Positions 35,526 through 43,627 of a DNA stretch of 64,000 nucleotides are shown in pieces (position 1 is the first letter of the stretch; each line of letters starts with the position of its first letter). Below the pieces are notes generated by a model. That model did not search any database. It saw only the letters and a program-made list of their open reading frames with translations, and was not told the origin of the DNA. A program made the translations under genes and the position numbers. This stretch comes from Streptomyces sp. 2131.1. Its GTDB lineage: Bacteria > Actinomycetota > Actinomycetes > Streptomycetales > Streptomycetaceae. The stretch spans positions 6,374,001 to 6,438,000 of the forward strand of contig NZ_FNSY01000001.1 of NCBI RefSeq assembly GCF_900105515.1. The letters run 5' to 3'.

Positions 35526-35591
35526 TGAGAGTCAATGGCGCTGCGGGTCCCTCGGGGGACCCATGCGGCGCCTTTCTCATGTCCGGACATG
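35526..35591 (+). promoter_or_regulatory. Leader hairpin and palindrome upstream of FUSC gene
   Basis: A nested hairpin has an inner stem GGGTCCC/GGGACCC (35545-35551 and 35556-35562) with a TCGG loop, flanked by GGCGC/GCGCC and outer ATGAGA/TCTCAT arms. CTTTCTC follows the stem, as in an intrinsic terminator. Right after it is the perfect 14-base palindrome CATGTCCGGACATG (35578-35591). This could be the end of an upstream transcript, or an attenuator plus operator for the FUSC gene. Confidence 0.5.
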
Positions 35592-35619
35592 GTCCAGGTG
35601 CGAAGAAGGGCGGGGCAAC

Positions 35620-37128
35620 TTGCTGAAGAGGGCGTTCGTCGCTCCGGATCCGGGCCGGATCCGGTTCCGGTTCGCGTCCCGGGCCGTGCTCGGTATCGGG
35701 CTCGCGGTCGTGGTGTGCGGGCTCGTCGGCCACTCGCTCGTGGCGGCCATCACCGGCGGCCTGGCCGCGCTGCTCGCCCTCTTCACCGTGACCGACCCCA
35801 CCGTCCGGGGACAGGCGGTCACCACTGCCCTGCTCCCCGCCGTCGGCTTCCCGGTGCTCGCACTCGCCGCCGTCCTCCACGGCCACCCCGTCGCGCGCGA
35901 CGCCGCGTTCCTCGCGGTCATGGGTGCGGGGGTCTACGCGAGGCGGTGGGGGCCGCGCGGACACTCCCTCGGCGTCTTCGCGTTCATGGCCTTCTTCAGT
36001 ACGCAGTTCCTTCACACCCTGCCCCAGCAGCTCCCCGAGCTCTACTCCGCCGTCGCCCTGTCCGTGCTCTGCGCGGCGGCCGTCCGCTTCGGCCTCTGGT
36101 GCTACGAACGCCGGCTGACGGCCCCCGCCGTCCCGGCCCCACCCGCCGGCGCCGGCCTGGCTCGCGTCACCACCCGCCAGGCGGTCCAGGCGGTCACGGG
36201 CGGAGCCGTCGCGCTGCTGGCCGGACAGCTCATGTCGGACCAGCGCTGGTACTGGGCCGTCGGCGCCACCTGGTGGGTCTTCGTGAACACCGCCTCGCGC
36301 GGCGAGACGCTGGTACGCGGCTTCCGCCGGGTCCTGGGCACCCTCATCGGCATCCCCGTAGGCCTGGCCGTCGTGATCCCGGTGCACGGCGCGCCCGTCC
36401 CCACCGCCCTGATCGTGGCCGCCGGGATCTTCGGCATCTTCTACACGGCCGCCGTCTCCTACACCTGGATGATGTTCTCCGTCACGGTCATGGCCGGCGC
36501 GCTCTACGGCTCCCTCGGCGTCCTCGACCCCGCGCTGCTCGCCCTGCGGCTCGGCGAAACCGCCGTCGGCGCACTCGGCGCGATGCTCGCGGTGCTGGTC
36601 GTGCTGCCCGTCACCACGCACGCCACGACCGACGCCTGGATCCAGCGCGCCCTGCGCTGCGTGCACGCCTGCACCGAGGAGGCCGCCGCCCGGCTCTCCG
36701 GCTCCGCCACCGCCGACCCGGCCCCGCGCGTCGCCGAACTGGAGGCTCTCCTCGGGCGCGTCCGGCTCTCGCTCGCCCCGCTGGTCCATCCGCTCAGCCC
36801 GCTGCGCGCCCGCCGGGCCAGGGCCGGGCACGTCCTCGCGCTGCTCGACGAGTGCGCGCGCGAGGTGCGCGGCCTCGCCTCGGTGGCCGCCGACCCGGAG
36901 GCGTCCCACGACGCCCGGCTCGCCGCCGCCTGCTGGCGCGTCGAGAACGCGGTAGAGGCGCTCACGGCCCCCGAGCGGCCGGCCCGTGCGGCCGTCACCG
37001 CCGCGCTTCCCGCGCACCCCGCGGTGACCGAGCCCGCCCTCGCCCACCTGCACAGCCTGGAACGCGCGCTCGCCGAACTCGCCGCGCCGCTGCACAGCCC
37101 GCCGAGCGCCCCCCTGGTCACGGCCTGA
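35620..37128 (+). CDS. FUSC-family membrane protein (aromatic-acid-exporter-like)
   Basis: The 502-residue protein has several TM helices in the first half (LGIGLAVVVCGLVGHSLVAA and repeats) and again at about 210-330. Between them is a linker, and after them a cytoplasmic helical domain (about 340-500). This is the FUSC/FusC-like fold seen in YccS and aromatic acid exporters. No substrate is known. The start is uncertain: TTG 35620 gives the family-like MLKRAFVAPDPGRIRFRF and has AAGGG upstream, while ATG 35563 lies inside a hairpin. The next gene has its own promoter region. Confidence 0.8.
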   Translation: MLKRAFVAPDPGRIRFRFASRAVLGIGLAVVVCGLVGHSLVAAITGGLAALLALFTVTDPTVRGQAVTTALLPAVGFPVLALAAVLHGHPVARDAAFLAVMGAGVYARRWGPRGHSLGVFAFMAFFSTQFLHTLPQQLPELYSAVALSVLCAAAVRFGLWCYERRLTAPAVPAPPAGAGLARVTTRQAVQAVTGGAVALLAGQLMSDQRWYWAVGATWWVFVNTASRGETLVRGFRRVLGTLIGIPVGLAVVIPVHGAPVPTALIVAAGIFGIFYTAAVSYTWMMFSVTVMAGALYGSLGVLDPALLALRLGETAVGALGAMLAVLVVLPVTTHATTDAWIQRALRCVHACTEEAAARLSGSATADPAPRVAELEALLGRVRLSLAPLVHPLSPLRARRARAGHVLALLDECAREVRGLASVAADPEASHDARLAAACWRVENAVEALTAPERPARAAVTAALPAHPAVTEPALAHLHSLERALAELAAPLHSPPSAPLVTA

Positions 37129-37248
37129 TCCCTTCGGCGCGACCCGCACCGGCACCCTTGGTCCAGACCGCGTCACCGCACTGCTACCGTCGCGACGGAA
37201 GATCACGACGGCACGTCCGCCGCGCGCAGCCGGCGGGGAGGAGCAGCG

Positions 37249-38295
37249 GTGGACAGCAGCAGCGGAGCGGGACGGGCATTCATCGGGTCGTTCACCTCGG
37301 CGGGCGGGCGCGGCGTCACCGTCGCCGCCGTGGACCCGCAGACCGGCGCGCTCACGGTCCTGGGCGCCACCGACGCCGTACCGGACCCCTCCTACCTGGC
37401 TCTCGGCCCCGGCGGCACGGTCCTCTACGCGGTCAGCGAGACCGAGCCGGGGGCCGCGGCGGCCCTGGACGTCACGGCGGACGAACCCCGCCCGCTCGGT
37501 GAGGTCCGGGCGGTGGACGGCGACGGACCCACCCACCTCGCCCTCGCCGCGAACCACCTGGTCACCGCGAACTACGGCTCGGGCAGCGTCAGCGTGCTGC
37601 CCGTCGCCGGGGACGGCACGCTCGGCCCCGTCGCCGCGGTCCTCGCGCACGAGGGCGGCGGACCGGTCGCGGACCGCCAGGAGGGCCCGCACGCCCACGA
37701 GGTCCTGCCGGACCCCTCCGGGGAATGGGTGCTCAGCGTCGACCTCGGCACCGACTCGGTACGCGTCTGCGCACTCGACCCGGCCACCGGGGAGCTGCGC
37801 CCGCACGCCGAGACGGCTCTGCGCCCCGGCACCGGCCCCCGCCACCTGGCCTTCCACCCCTCGGGCCGGCACGCCTACGTGCTGAACGAGCTGGAGCCCA
37901 CCCTCACCGTGTGCCGATGGGACGCGACCGCGGGCGTCCTCGAGCCGGTCGGCGAGACGCCGGTGCTCCCCGATGGCGTGACCGGCGAGAGCTACGCCTC
38001 CGAGGTCGTCGTCGCCCACGACGGGCGGTTCCTGTGGGCGGCCAACCGGGGCCACGACAGCATCTCCGTGTTCGCGCTCGACGCGACCGGCGAGCACCCG
38101 TCCCTGGTCACCACCGTGGACTGCGGCGGGCACTGGCCGCGCGACCTCGCCCTCGACCCGGCCGGACGCCGGCTCTACACGGCCAACGAGCGCAGCGGGA
38201 ACGTCGCCTGGTTCACGGTGGATCCGGAGACCGGCGTCCCGCGCCCCGACGGCTCCCTGGAGGCGCCTGCGGCCTCCTGCGTGGTCTTCGGCTGA
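37249..38295 (+). CDS. Lactonase-family (6-phosphogluconolactonase-like) beta-propeller
   Basis: The 348-residue protein is a seven-bladed YbhE/Pgl-type beta-propeller. Repeated blade motifs such as DPSYLALGPGGTVLYAVSE, GPTHLALAANHLVTANYGSG and WPRDLALDPAGRRLYTANE are clear. The family includes 6-phosphogluconolactonases and carboxy-cis,cis-muconate cyclases, and many members have no tested activity. The GTG start follows GGGGAGGAG. There is no signal peptide. It is convergent with the CbiX-like gene across a strong hairpin. Confidence 0.87.
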   Translation: MDSSSGAGRAFIGSFTSAGGRGVTVAAVDPQTGALTVLGATDAVPDPSYLALGPGGTVLYAVSETEPGAAAALDVTADEPRPLGEVRAVDGDGPTHLALAANHLVTANYGSGSVSVLPVAGDGTLGPVAAVLAHEGGGPVADRQEGPHAHEVLPDPSGEWVLSVDLGTDSVRVCALDPATGELRPHAETALRPGTGPRHLAFHPSGRHAYVLNELEPTLTVCRWDATAGVLEPVGETPVLPDGVTGESYASEVVVAHDGRFLWAANRGHDSISVFALDATGEHPSLVTTVDCGGHWPRDLALDPAGRRLYTANERSGNVAWFTVDPETGVPRPDGSLEAPAASCVVFG

Positions 38296-38312
38296 CCCCT
38301 CCGGGGTACGTA

Positions 38313-38352
38313 TGAGGCCCCGTACGGGACTGCCGTCCGGTACGGGGCCTCA
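38313..38352. terminator. Bidirectional terminator hairpin
   Basis: A perfect 13-bp stem (38313-38325 with 38340-38352; TGAGGCCCCGTAC arm) and a 14-base loop lie between the convergent lactonase and CbiX-like genes. Confidence 0.7.
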
Positions 38353-38367
38353 CGCATGCCGAAAAGG

Positions 38368-39291
38368 TCAGCGGGCCTGCGCCCCCTGGGCCACCGGGGG
38401 AGCGATCCCGAGGGCCGAGGTGTACATCGAGAGCACCAGCTTGCCGATCGCCGGGTACGCGCCCAGCGGCTCGGCGGTCGCGCAGCCGGCCTCCTTCGCC
38501 GCGGCGTCCAGCAGACCCTCCGCCACCTCGGGGCCCACCAGGTACGGCGCCACGGCCAGCTGAAGCGAGCCGGAGCCCTTCAGCTGCTCCGCGATGGCGG
38601 CGACCGAACCGTCCACGTCGAGCGCGGCGGCCATCACCGGCACCGCGAGCCGGGCCGCGAGCAGCATGCCGGTGATCCCGGCGGCCTGCACGGCCTCCTC
38701 GCCGCCCACCGTGGCGAGCACGATCCCGTCGGCGGCCGTCGCCACCGTGAAGAGCCTCGCCCGGTCGGCGCGGGCGAGCCCGGCCTCCGACAGGCGCACG
38801 TGCAGCGCCTCGGCCAGCAGCGGGTGCGGGCCGAGCACGTCGGCCAGCTCCGCCGGGGCGCCGCTGTCGGTGATCGCCTGACGTATGCGCTGCACCAGCG
38901 CGCTGTCCGGACCCACGAGCAGCGGGACCACGACGGCGGCGGGGCCCTCCGGCTCGGCGACCTCACGGCCCACGGCCAGCGCCTGCTCGTAGCGCGCGGT
39001 GCGCTCGGAGGCGGAATGCGAGACCACGGAGGTCAGCGTCGGGTACTCGGCGTCGTCGCCGTCGACGTATCCGATCAGGGCGTTCAGACCGGGCAGCTCG
39101 GAACGGGCGATGCTGATGACTTCCTCGGCCAGACCACGGCTCTCCGGGGAAGGGGTACCGGGAACGGCGAGAACGAGCGCGGCAGCGCCCTCGGGTGCGA
39201 CCACGGGCTCCGGGCGGCGGTGCCGTCCGGACTGGCGAGGTCGCGGCATTCGTACAGGCAGGCCGGAAGCGGGCCCAGTGGGGGTGCTCAT
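38368..39291 (-). CDS. CbiX/SirB-like protein with altered metal-binding motif
   Basis: The 307-residue protein looks like two tandem chelatase-fold halves of the sirohydrochlorin chelatase (CbiX) family. Recognisable blocks are VVVPLLVGPDSALVQRIRQ and LGPHPLLAEALHVRL in the first half, and PVMAAALDVDGSVAAIAEQL and VAPYLVGPEVAEGLLDAA in the second. The first-strand AHGS motif, whose His helps bind metal, reads LAVPGTPSPESRG here. It may therefore have lost chelatase activity or work differently. It is not next to sulfate-assimilation or cobalamin genes. Confidence 0.7.
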   Translation of the reverse strand: MSTPTGPASGLPVRMPRPRQSGRHRRPEPVVAPEGAAALVLAVPGTPSPESRGLAEEVISIARSELPGLNALIGYVDGDDAEYPTLTSVVSHSASERTARYEQALAVGREVAEPEGPAAVVVPLLVGPDSALVQRIRQAITDSGAPAELADVLGPHPLLAEALHVRLSEAGLARADRARLFTVATAADGIVLATVGGEEAVQAAGITGMLLAARLAVPVMAAALDVDGSVAAIAEQLKGSGSLQLAVAPYLVGPEVAEGLLDAAAKEAGCATAEPLGAYPAIGKLVLSMYTSALGIAPPVAQGAQAR

Positions 39292-39429
39292 GGCGCCGCA
39301 TGCTACTGGTTTCGGACGGCTCCCTGCGCGGGGAGGGTCCGGTCGAGCGGCCTCTGTCCGCTTTTATCCGATCGGCGGCTTACCGGGCAACTGCCCTGAT
39401 CTGTCGTCGGTGTTCATGGGCCCGTCACC

Positions 39430-40443
39430 CTACGGCCGCGGCGCGGGCGCCGGAACACGGAGCAGCGTCGGGTGGTGCGGCAGCCGCAGACCGCCGGTGG
39501 CCAGGGCCTGGGCGATGCGCAGGGCGCCGATCAGCGGATCACCCGAACCGGGGACCGCCCGTGTCCCCGGCAGCAGTTCCGCCAGTTCCTCCCGAAGGGG
39601 TACGAGCAATGGCTCGCCCATCCGGAACAGCCCGCCCGTCAGCGCGACTTCGTACGCCTCCTCGTCCGCCTCCGACTCCGGGCACACCGCCGCCGCGGCC
39701 TCCGCGATGTGGACGGCGGCAGCCCGCAGGATGCCCTCGGCGACCGGGTCGTGGTCCGCGCACGCGGCCACCTCCGGAGCGAACGAGGCCAGCAGGGCGG
39801 GCCGGTCGGCGCGCGGATAGAGCAGACCGGGAAGCTCCTGCGGCGGCCCGAAGACGGCCTCCAGCCGGTCCAGCAGCGCCGGTGACCCGCCGCGCCGCCC
39901 GTCGAGGGCGCGCATCGCCGCGTCCAGGCCGGCCCGCCCGATCCAGGCCCCGCCGCCGCTGTCGCCCAGCAGGTGCCCCCAGCCGTCCGCCCGCCGCCAC
40001 GCCGTCAGGTCCGTGCCCAGCGCGATCAGCCCGGTGCCGGCGGCCACCACCGCGCCGGGCCGCTGTCCGACCGCCCCGGCGTACGCGGTCACCGCGTCCG
40101 CCGCCAGCGCGATCCGGCGTACGCCCAGTGCGTCGGCCAGTGCGCCCGGCAACTCGGCGCGCAGCTCGTCGCCGAGCGTGGCCATGCCCGCGGCACCGAT
40201 CGCGGCGGCGGTGATCCGGGCGCCGCCGTCGCCGAGCCCGTCGAGCAGGCCGCGTACGGCGGGCAGCACCTGCTCCAGGAGATGGGCGGCGTCGATGCCG
40301 CGCGGCCCGGTGCGTACGGGACCACCGCACTCGGCGGTCTCCGACGGGGCGTCCGCCTCCGCCGTGCCCAGCGCCACCCGGAGGCCGGAGCCGCCGGAAT
40401 CCACTCCCAGTACGTACGCGCCCGGTTGCCCGTCTGACGTCAT
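39430..40443 (-). CDS. BadF/BadG-type N-acetylglucosamine kinase family protein
   Basis: The 337-residue ASKHA-fold protein has the N-terminal phosphate loop VLGVDSGGSGLRVALG, the ADAVTAYAGAVG acidic segment, VVAAGTGLIALG and WGHLLGDSGGGAWIGRAGLD, and VALTGGLFRMGEPLL near the C-terminus. These are marks of eukaryotic-like GlcNAc kinases. It would phosphorylate GlcNAc or a related amino sugar with ATP. It starts at ATG 40443. The chitin-type LPMO lies 4 kb away but on a separate transcript, and I see no DasR site here. Substrate is inferred from family only. Confidence 0.85.
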   Translation of the reverse strand: MTSDGQPGAYVLGVDSGGSGLRVALGTAEADAPSETAECGGPVRTGPRGIDAAHLLEQVLPAVRGLLDGLGDGGARITAAAIGAAGMATLGDELRAELPGALADALGVRRIALAADAVTAYAGAVGQRPGAVVAAGTGLIALGTDLTAWRRADGWGHLLGDSGGGAWIGRAGLDAAMRALDGRRGGSPALLDRLEAVFGPPQELPGLLYPRADRPALLASFAPEVAACADHDPVAEGILRAAAVHIAEAAAAVCPESEADEEAYEVALTGGLFRMGEPLLVPLREELAELLPGTRAVPGSGDPLIGALRIAQALATGGLRLPHHPTLLRVPAPAPRP

Positions 40444-40528
40444 GGACCGGCTCCCGGGGGCGAAGAGGTAAGGGACGGGCAGCACCCTATCCCCGGGGCA
40501 CCCCGTTGCGCCGGTAGGGTGATCTTCC

Positions 40529-41206
40529 GTGACAGCGCGACCCTTGAACGAAGTAGTCGAGCCCGGCTGGGCCGACGCCCTCGCCCCCGTGGCAGGGCGC
40601 ATCGCCGAGATGGGCGATTTCCTGCGTGCGGAGGTCGCGGCGGGCCGCACCTACCTGCCGTCCGGGTCGAACGTGCTGCGCGCGTTCCAGCAGCCCTTCG
40701 ACGACGTACGGGTCCTGATCGTCGGTCAGGACCCGTACCCCACACCGGGGATGGCGATCGGGCTGAGCTTCGCGGTCTCCCCGGACGTCCGCAGGCTCCC
40801 GGGCAGCCTGGAGAACATCTACCGCGAGCTCCACGACGACCTCGGGCTGCCCCGGCCGTCGAACGGCGACCTCACCCCGTGGACCCGGCAGGGCGTGCTG
40901 CTGCTGAACAGGGCGCTGACCACCGCGCCCCGCTCGCCCGGCGCCCACCGCGGCAAGGGCTGGGAGGAGGTCACCGAACAGGCCATCCGCGCCCTGGTCG
41001 CCCGCGGCAAGCCGCTGGTGTCCGTGCTCTGGGGACGCGACGCCCGCAACCTGCGCCCGCTGCTCGGCGACCTGCCGGCCATCGAGTCCGCGCACCCGTC
41101 CCCGATGTCCGCCGACCGCGGCTTCTTCGGCTCCAAGCCGTTCAGCAGGGTCAACGAACTCCTCGCCGCGCAGGGCGCCCGGCCCGTCGACTGGCGGCTC
41201 CCGTAG
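40529..41206 (+). CDS. ung: Uracil-DNA glycosylase (family 1)
   Basis: The 225-residue protein has all family-1 UDG motifs: LIVGQDPYPTPGMAIGLSF with the catalytic Asp and uracil-pocket Tyr, LLLNRALTT, and AHPSPMSADRGFFGSKPF with the catalytic His. It excises uracil from DNA. The GTG start at 40529 gives the usual family length. Divergent neighbour is the kinase gene; convergent neighbour is the BNR-repeat gene, whose stop is 10 bp away. Confidence 0.96.
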   Translation: MTARPLNEVVEPGWADALAPVAGRIAEMGDFLRAEVAAGRTYLPSGSNVLRAFQQPFDDVRVLIVGQDPYPTPGMAIGLSFAVSPDVRRLPGSLENIYRELHDDLGLPRPSNGDLTPWTRQGVLLLNRALTTAPRSPGAHRGKGWEEVTEQAIRALVARGKPLVSVLWGRDARNLRPLLGDLPAIESAHPSPMSADRGFFGSKPFSRVNELLAAQGARPVDWRLP

Positions 41207-41216
41207 GAAGTACGCC

Positions 41217-42305
41217 TCACACCTCGACCGCCGCCGCCCGTACGCACAGCACGTCCGGCAGATGTGAGGCGAGCTGCTCCCAGCTGTCCCCGTCGTCCGC
41301 GCTCGCGTACAACTCGCCGTTGCGGTTGCCGAAGTAGACCCCGGCCGGGTCCGCGTCGTCCGTGCAGAGCGCGTCGCGCAGCACCGTGCCGTAGTGGGCG
41401 CCCTCGGGCAGGCCCGCCGACAGCGGCTCCCAGTGGGCGCCCGCGTCGGTGGTCCGGAAGACCCGGCAGCGGTGCTCGGCGGGCACCCGGTCGGCGTCGG
41501 CGTTGATCGGGAAGACGTACGCCGTGTCCGCGCGGTGCGGGTGGGCGGCCACGGCGAAGCCGAAGTCCGAGGGCAGGCCCGCTCCGATGTCCGTCCAGTT
41601 GCCCCCGGCGTCGTCGCTGCGGAAGACGCCCCAGTGGTTCTGGAGGTAGAGGCGGTCCGGGTCGGCCGCGTCCCGGCTGACCTTGTGCACGCACTGGCCG
41701 AACTCCGGGTCCGGGTCGGGCAGGAAGACGGCCGAGACCCCCTTGTTGGCCGGGGTCCAGCTCGCGCCGCCGTCGGTCGTCCGGAACACCCCGGCGGTGG
41801 ACACGGCGACCGTCACGGCGCGGGCGTCCCGCGCGTCGGTCAGGATCGTGTGCAGCCCCTCGCCGCCCCCGCCGGGCACCCAGCGTGAACGCGTCGGGTG
41901 CTCCCACAGCGGGCGCACCAGCTCGAACGACTCGCCCCCGTCCTCGGACCGGAAGAGCGCGGCCGGCTCCGTGCCCGCGTAGACGACGCCCGGCGCCTCG
42001 GGTCCCGCCGGCTGCAACTGCCACACCCGCTCCAGCGAGGTCCCGGTGAACTCCGGAAACTTCACGGCCGGGGTCTTCGGCTCGACCCAGCTCGCGCCGA
42101 GGTCGTCGGAGTGGAAGACGGAAGGTCCCCAGTGCGCGCTGTCGCCGCCGACCAGCAGCCGGGGCCGGTCGCCCCGGGAGTCGATGGCGACCGAGTAGAT
42201 CGCCTGGGCGTTGAAATGAGGCCCCTCGAACTCCCATGCCCCGCCGCGCCTGCGGCCGATGAAGAGCCCCTTGCGGGTGCCCACGGTGAGCAGTACATCG
42301 GTCAT
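41217..42305 (-). CDS. BNR/sialidase-like repeat beta-propeller protein
   Basis: The 362-residue protein has repeated BNR/Asp-box motifs (S-x-D-x-G-x-x-W/F): FHSDDLGASWVE, FRSEDGGESFEL, FRTTDGGASWTP, FRSDDAGGNWTD, FRTTDAGAHWEP and YASADDGDSWEQ. It begins MTDVLLTVGTRKGLFIGRR with no signal peptide, so it appears cytoplasmic. Such WD40/YVTN/BNR proteins are widespread in actinomycetes and most have no tested function. Sialidase activity cannot be assumed, since the arginine triad is not evident. ATG 42305 follows GGGAGG. Confidence 0.85.
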   Translation of the reverse strand: MTDVLLTVGTRKGLFIGRRRGGAWEFEGPHFNAQAIYSVAIDSRGDRPRLLVGGDSAHWGPSVFHSDDLGASWVEPKTPAVKFPEFTGTSLERVWQLQPAGPEAPGVVYAGTEPAALFRSEDGGESFELVRPLWEHPTRSRWVPGGGGEGLHTILTDARDARAVTVAVSTAGVFRTTDGGASWTPANKGVSAVFLPDPDPEFGQCVHKVSRDAADPDRLYLQNHWGVFRSDDAGGNWTDIGAGLPSDFGFAVAAHPHRADTAYVFPINADADRVPAEHRCRVFRTTDAGAHWEPLSAGLPEGAHYGTVLRDALCTDDADPAGVYFGNRNGELYASADDGDSWEQLASHLPDVLCVRAAAVEV

Positions 42306-42370
42306 GACCGAACCTCCCGAAACGCCGTTGTGCCGGATATCGGTCAGTCTGCACCCCGGCACTGACAGCG

Positions 42371-42407
42371 GCCCGGACCACGGCCCGGGGTGTCCCCCGG
42401 TCCGGGC
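42371..42407. terminator. Hairpin downstream of the LacI-family (BxlR-like) gene
   Basis: Arms GCCCGGACC (42371-42379) and GGTCCGGGC (42399-42407) pair perfectly, with further C/G pairing inside the loop. It lies between the end of the LacI gene and the BNR gene, a likely terminator. Confidence 0.5.
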
Positions 42408-42417
42408 GGTCCGCCTC

Positions 42418-43476
42418 TCAGCGGCAGGGCGGCGCCGTACTGCTGCGGACCACCAGATTCGTCGCCAGGTCCACCCGGGTCGTCGCGGGCTGCCGGCCTC
42501 GGCCCAGGTCCAGCACCAGCCGGGCCGCCGTCTCGGCCATCTCGATCAGGGGCTGGCGCACCGTGGTCAGCGGCGGCCCGATCCACCGGGTGAGCGGCAG
42601 GTCGTCGAAGCCCACGACGCTCAGGTCCTCCGGGATGCGCAGACCGAGCTCGCGCGCCGCCTCGTACACGCCCAGTGCCTGGAGGTCGTTGCCGGCGAAG
42701 ACGGCGGTGGGCCGGTCCGCCGAGCGCAGCAGCTCCATCCCGGCCGCGTACCCCGCCTCGTGCGAGAACTCGGCCTCGCGGATCAGTGACTGGTCGATCG
42801 GGACGTCCGCCGTCTCCAGGGCGGCCCGGTAGCCGTCCACCCGGGCCCGGCTGCACATCATCCGGGAGGGTCCGCTGACCACGCCGATCCTGCGGTGGCC
42901 GAGGCCCGTGAGGTGGCGGGTCGCGGCGAGACCGCCCTGCCAGTTCGTGGTGCCGACCGAGGGGATGTCGTCACCCGGGTCCCCGGCCGGGTCCACCACC
43001 GCGTACGGGATGCTGCGGCTGGTGAGCTGCGCGCGCTGAGCGGCGGTGAGGTCGGACAGCACCAGGATGACCCCGACCGGCCGGCGGGCCAGCACCCCGT
43101 CGACCCAGGTCTGCCCGGGGGAGAGGCGGCCCGCGCTCTCCGAGAGGACGAGGCTCAGCCCCTCCTCGCGGGCGACGTTCTCCACCCCGCGTACGACCTC
43201 CATGGCCCACGCGCTGTCCAGCTCGTGGAAGACCAGGTCGATGAGTTGCGACTGCGTGGTCGAGCCGCGTCTGCGGCGGTAGCCGTGCTGGAGCAGCAGC
43301 TCCTCGACCTTGGTGCGCGTACCGGGCGCGACATCGGCGCGCCCGTTCAGCACTTTCGAAACTGTCGGAGCCGAGACTCCGGCCGCTCGGGCGATTTCCG
43401 CCAGCGTGGCAGTGCCGTCCGACGGCGCTGCGGCAGGCGCATTCTCCTGATGTGACTGGACGTTTGCGGGGCTCAT
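42418..43476 (-). CDS. bxlR: LacI-family repressor of xylan-use locus (BxlR-like)
   Basis: The 352-residue regulator has a LacI helix-turn-helix (about 23-75; TLAEIARAAGVSAPTVSKVLNGRADV in two parts, including the hinge-proximal LQHGYRRRR) and a periplasmic-binding-protein-like sensor domain (about 80-345; FAGNDLQALGVYEAARELG, DLSVVGFDDLPLTRW). It is divergent from the ABC importer genes of the bxl type. In Streptomyces thermoviolaceus BxlR represses bxlEFGA and binds CGAAA-N-TTTCG; this gene order is the same and such motifs occur nearby. Xylobiose or xylose is the likely inducer. Confidence 0.88.
   Translation of the reverse strand: MSPANVQSHQENAPAAAPSDGTATLAEIARAAGVSAPTVSKVLNGRADVAPGTRTKVEELLLQHGYRRRRGSTTQSQLIDLVFHELDSAWAMEVVRGVENVAREEGLSLVLSESAGRLSPGQTWVDGVLARRPVGVILVLSDLTAAQRAQLTSRSIPYAVVDPAGDPGDDIPSVGTTNWQGGLAATRHLTGLGHRRIGVVSGPSRMMCSRARVDGYRAALETADVPIDQSLIREAEFSHEAGYAAGMELLRSADRPTAVFAGNDLQALGVYEAARELGLRIPEDLSVVGFDDLPLTRWIGPPLTTVRQPLIEMAETAARLVLDLGRGRQPATTRVDLATNLVVRSSTAPPCR
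43357..43367. promoter_or_regulatory. Near-consensus BxlR-type site inside the repressor gene
   Basis: CGAAACTGTCG matches CGAAA-N-TTTCG at all but one position. It lies in the coding region for the helix-turn-helix of the repressor, about 110 bp inside the gene. It might help a DNA loop with the sites upstream of the importer operon, but could also be chance. Confidence 0.35.
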
Positions 43477-43524
43477 ACAGCGAATCGTAACCGCCAGGCG
43501 CCCGAACGGGCGCGGGAGCCCGGG

Positions 43525-43613
43525 CGAAAAATTCACGGTCCGCGACCTCTTGACTGGCCGGAAACCCAACCGTACGGTTCCGGCAACATTCGCAAGCAAC
43601 TCCGAAAGATTCG
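43525..43613 (+). promoter_or_regulatory. Promoter and degenerate BxlR sites of importer operon
   Basis: A good housekeeping promoter is visible: TTGACT (43550-43555), 17-bp spacer, TACGGT (43573-43578). Two degenerate CGAAA-N-TTTCG sites flank it: CGAAAAATTCA (43525-43535) and CGAAAGATTCG (43603-43613, one mismatch), the second just downstream of the expected transcription start. This fits repression by the divergent LacI protein. Confidence 0.6.
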
Positions 43614-43627
43614 ACAGAGGTGCGGTC

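Larger units (their letters stand above)
35103..35619. other. 517-bp intergenic region between LPMO and FUSC genes
   Basis: The left 100 bp carry the LPMO promoter with two DasR-like sites. The right 85 bp carry a hairpin and a 14-bp palindrome before the FUSC gene. The middle (about 35200-35530) has short frames on both strands without ribosome sites or family signatures, and I see nothing else in it. Confidence 0.6.

Noticed and set aside
35476..38133. 885-codon minus-strand frame opposite FUSC and lactonase genes
   Set aside because: It spans two real plus-strand genes and their intergenic region, and its protein is compositionally biased without domains.
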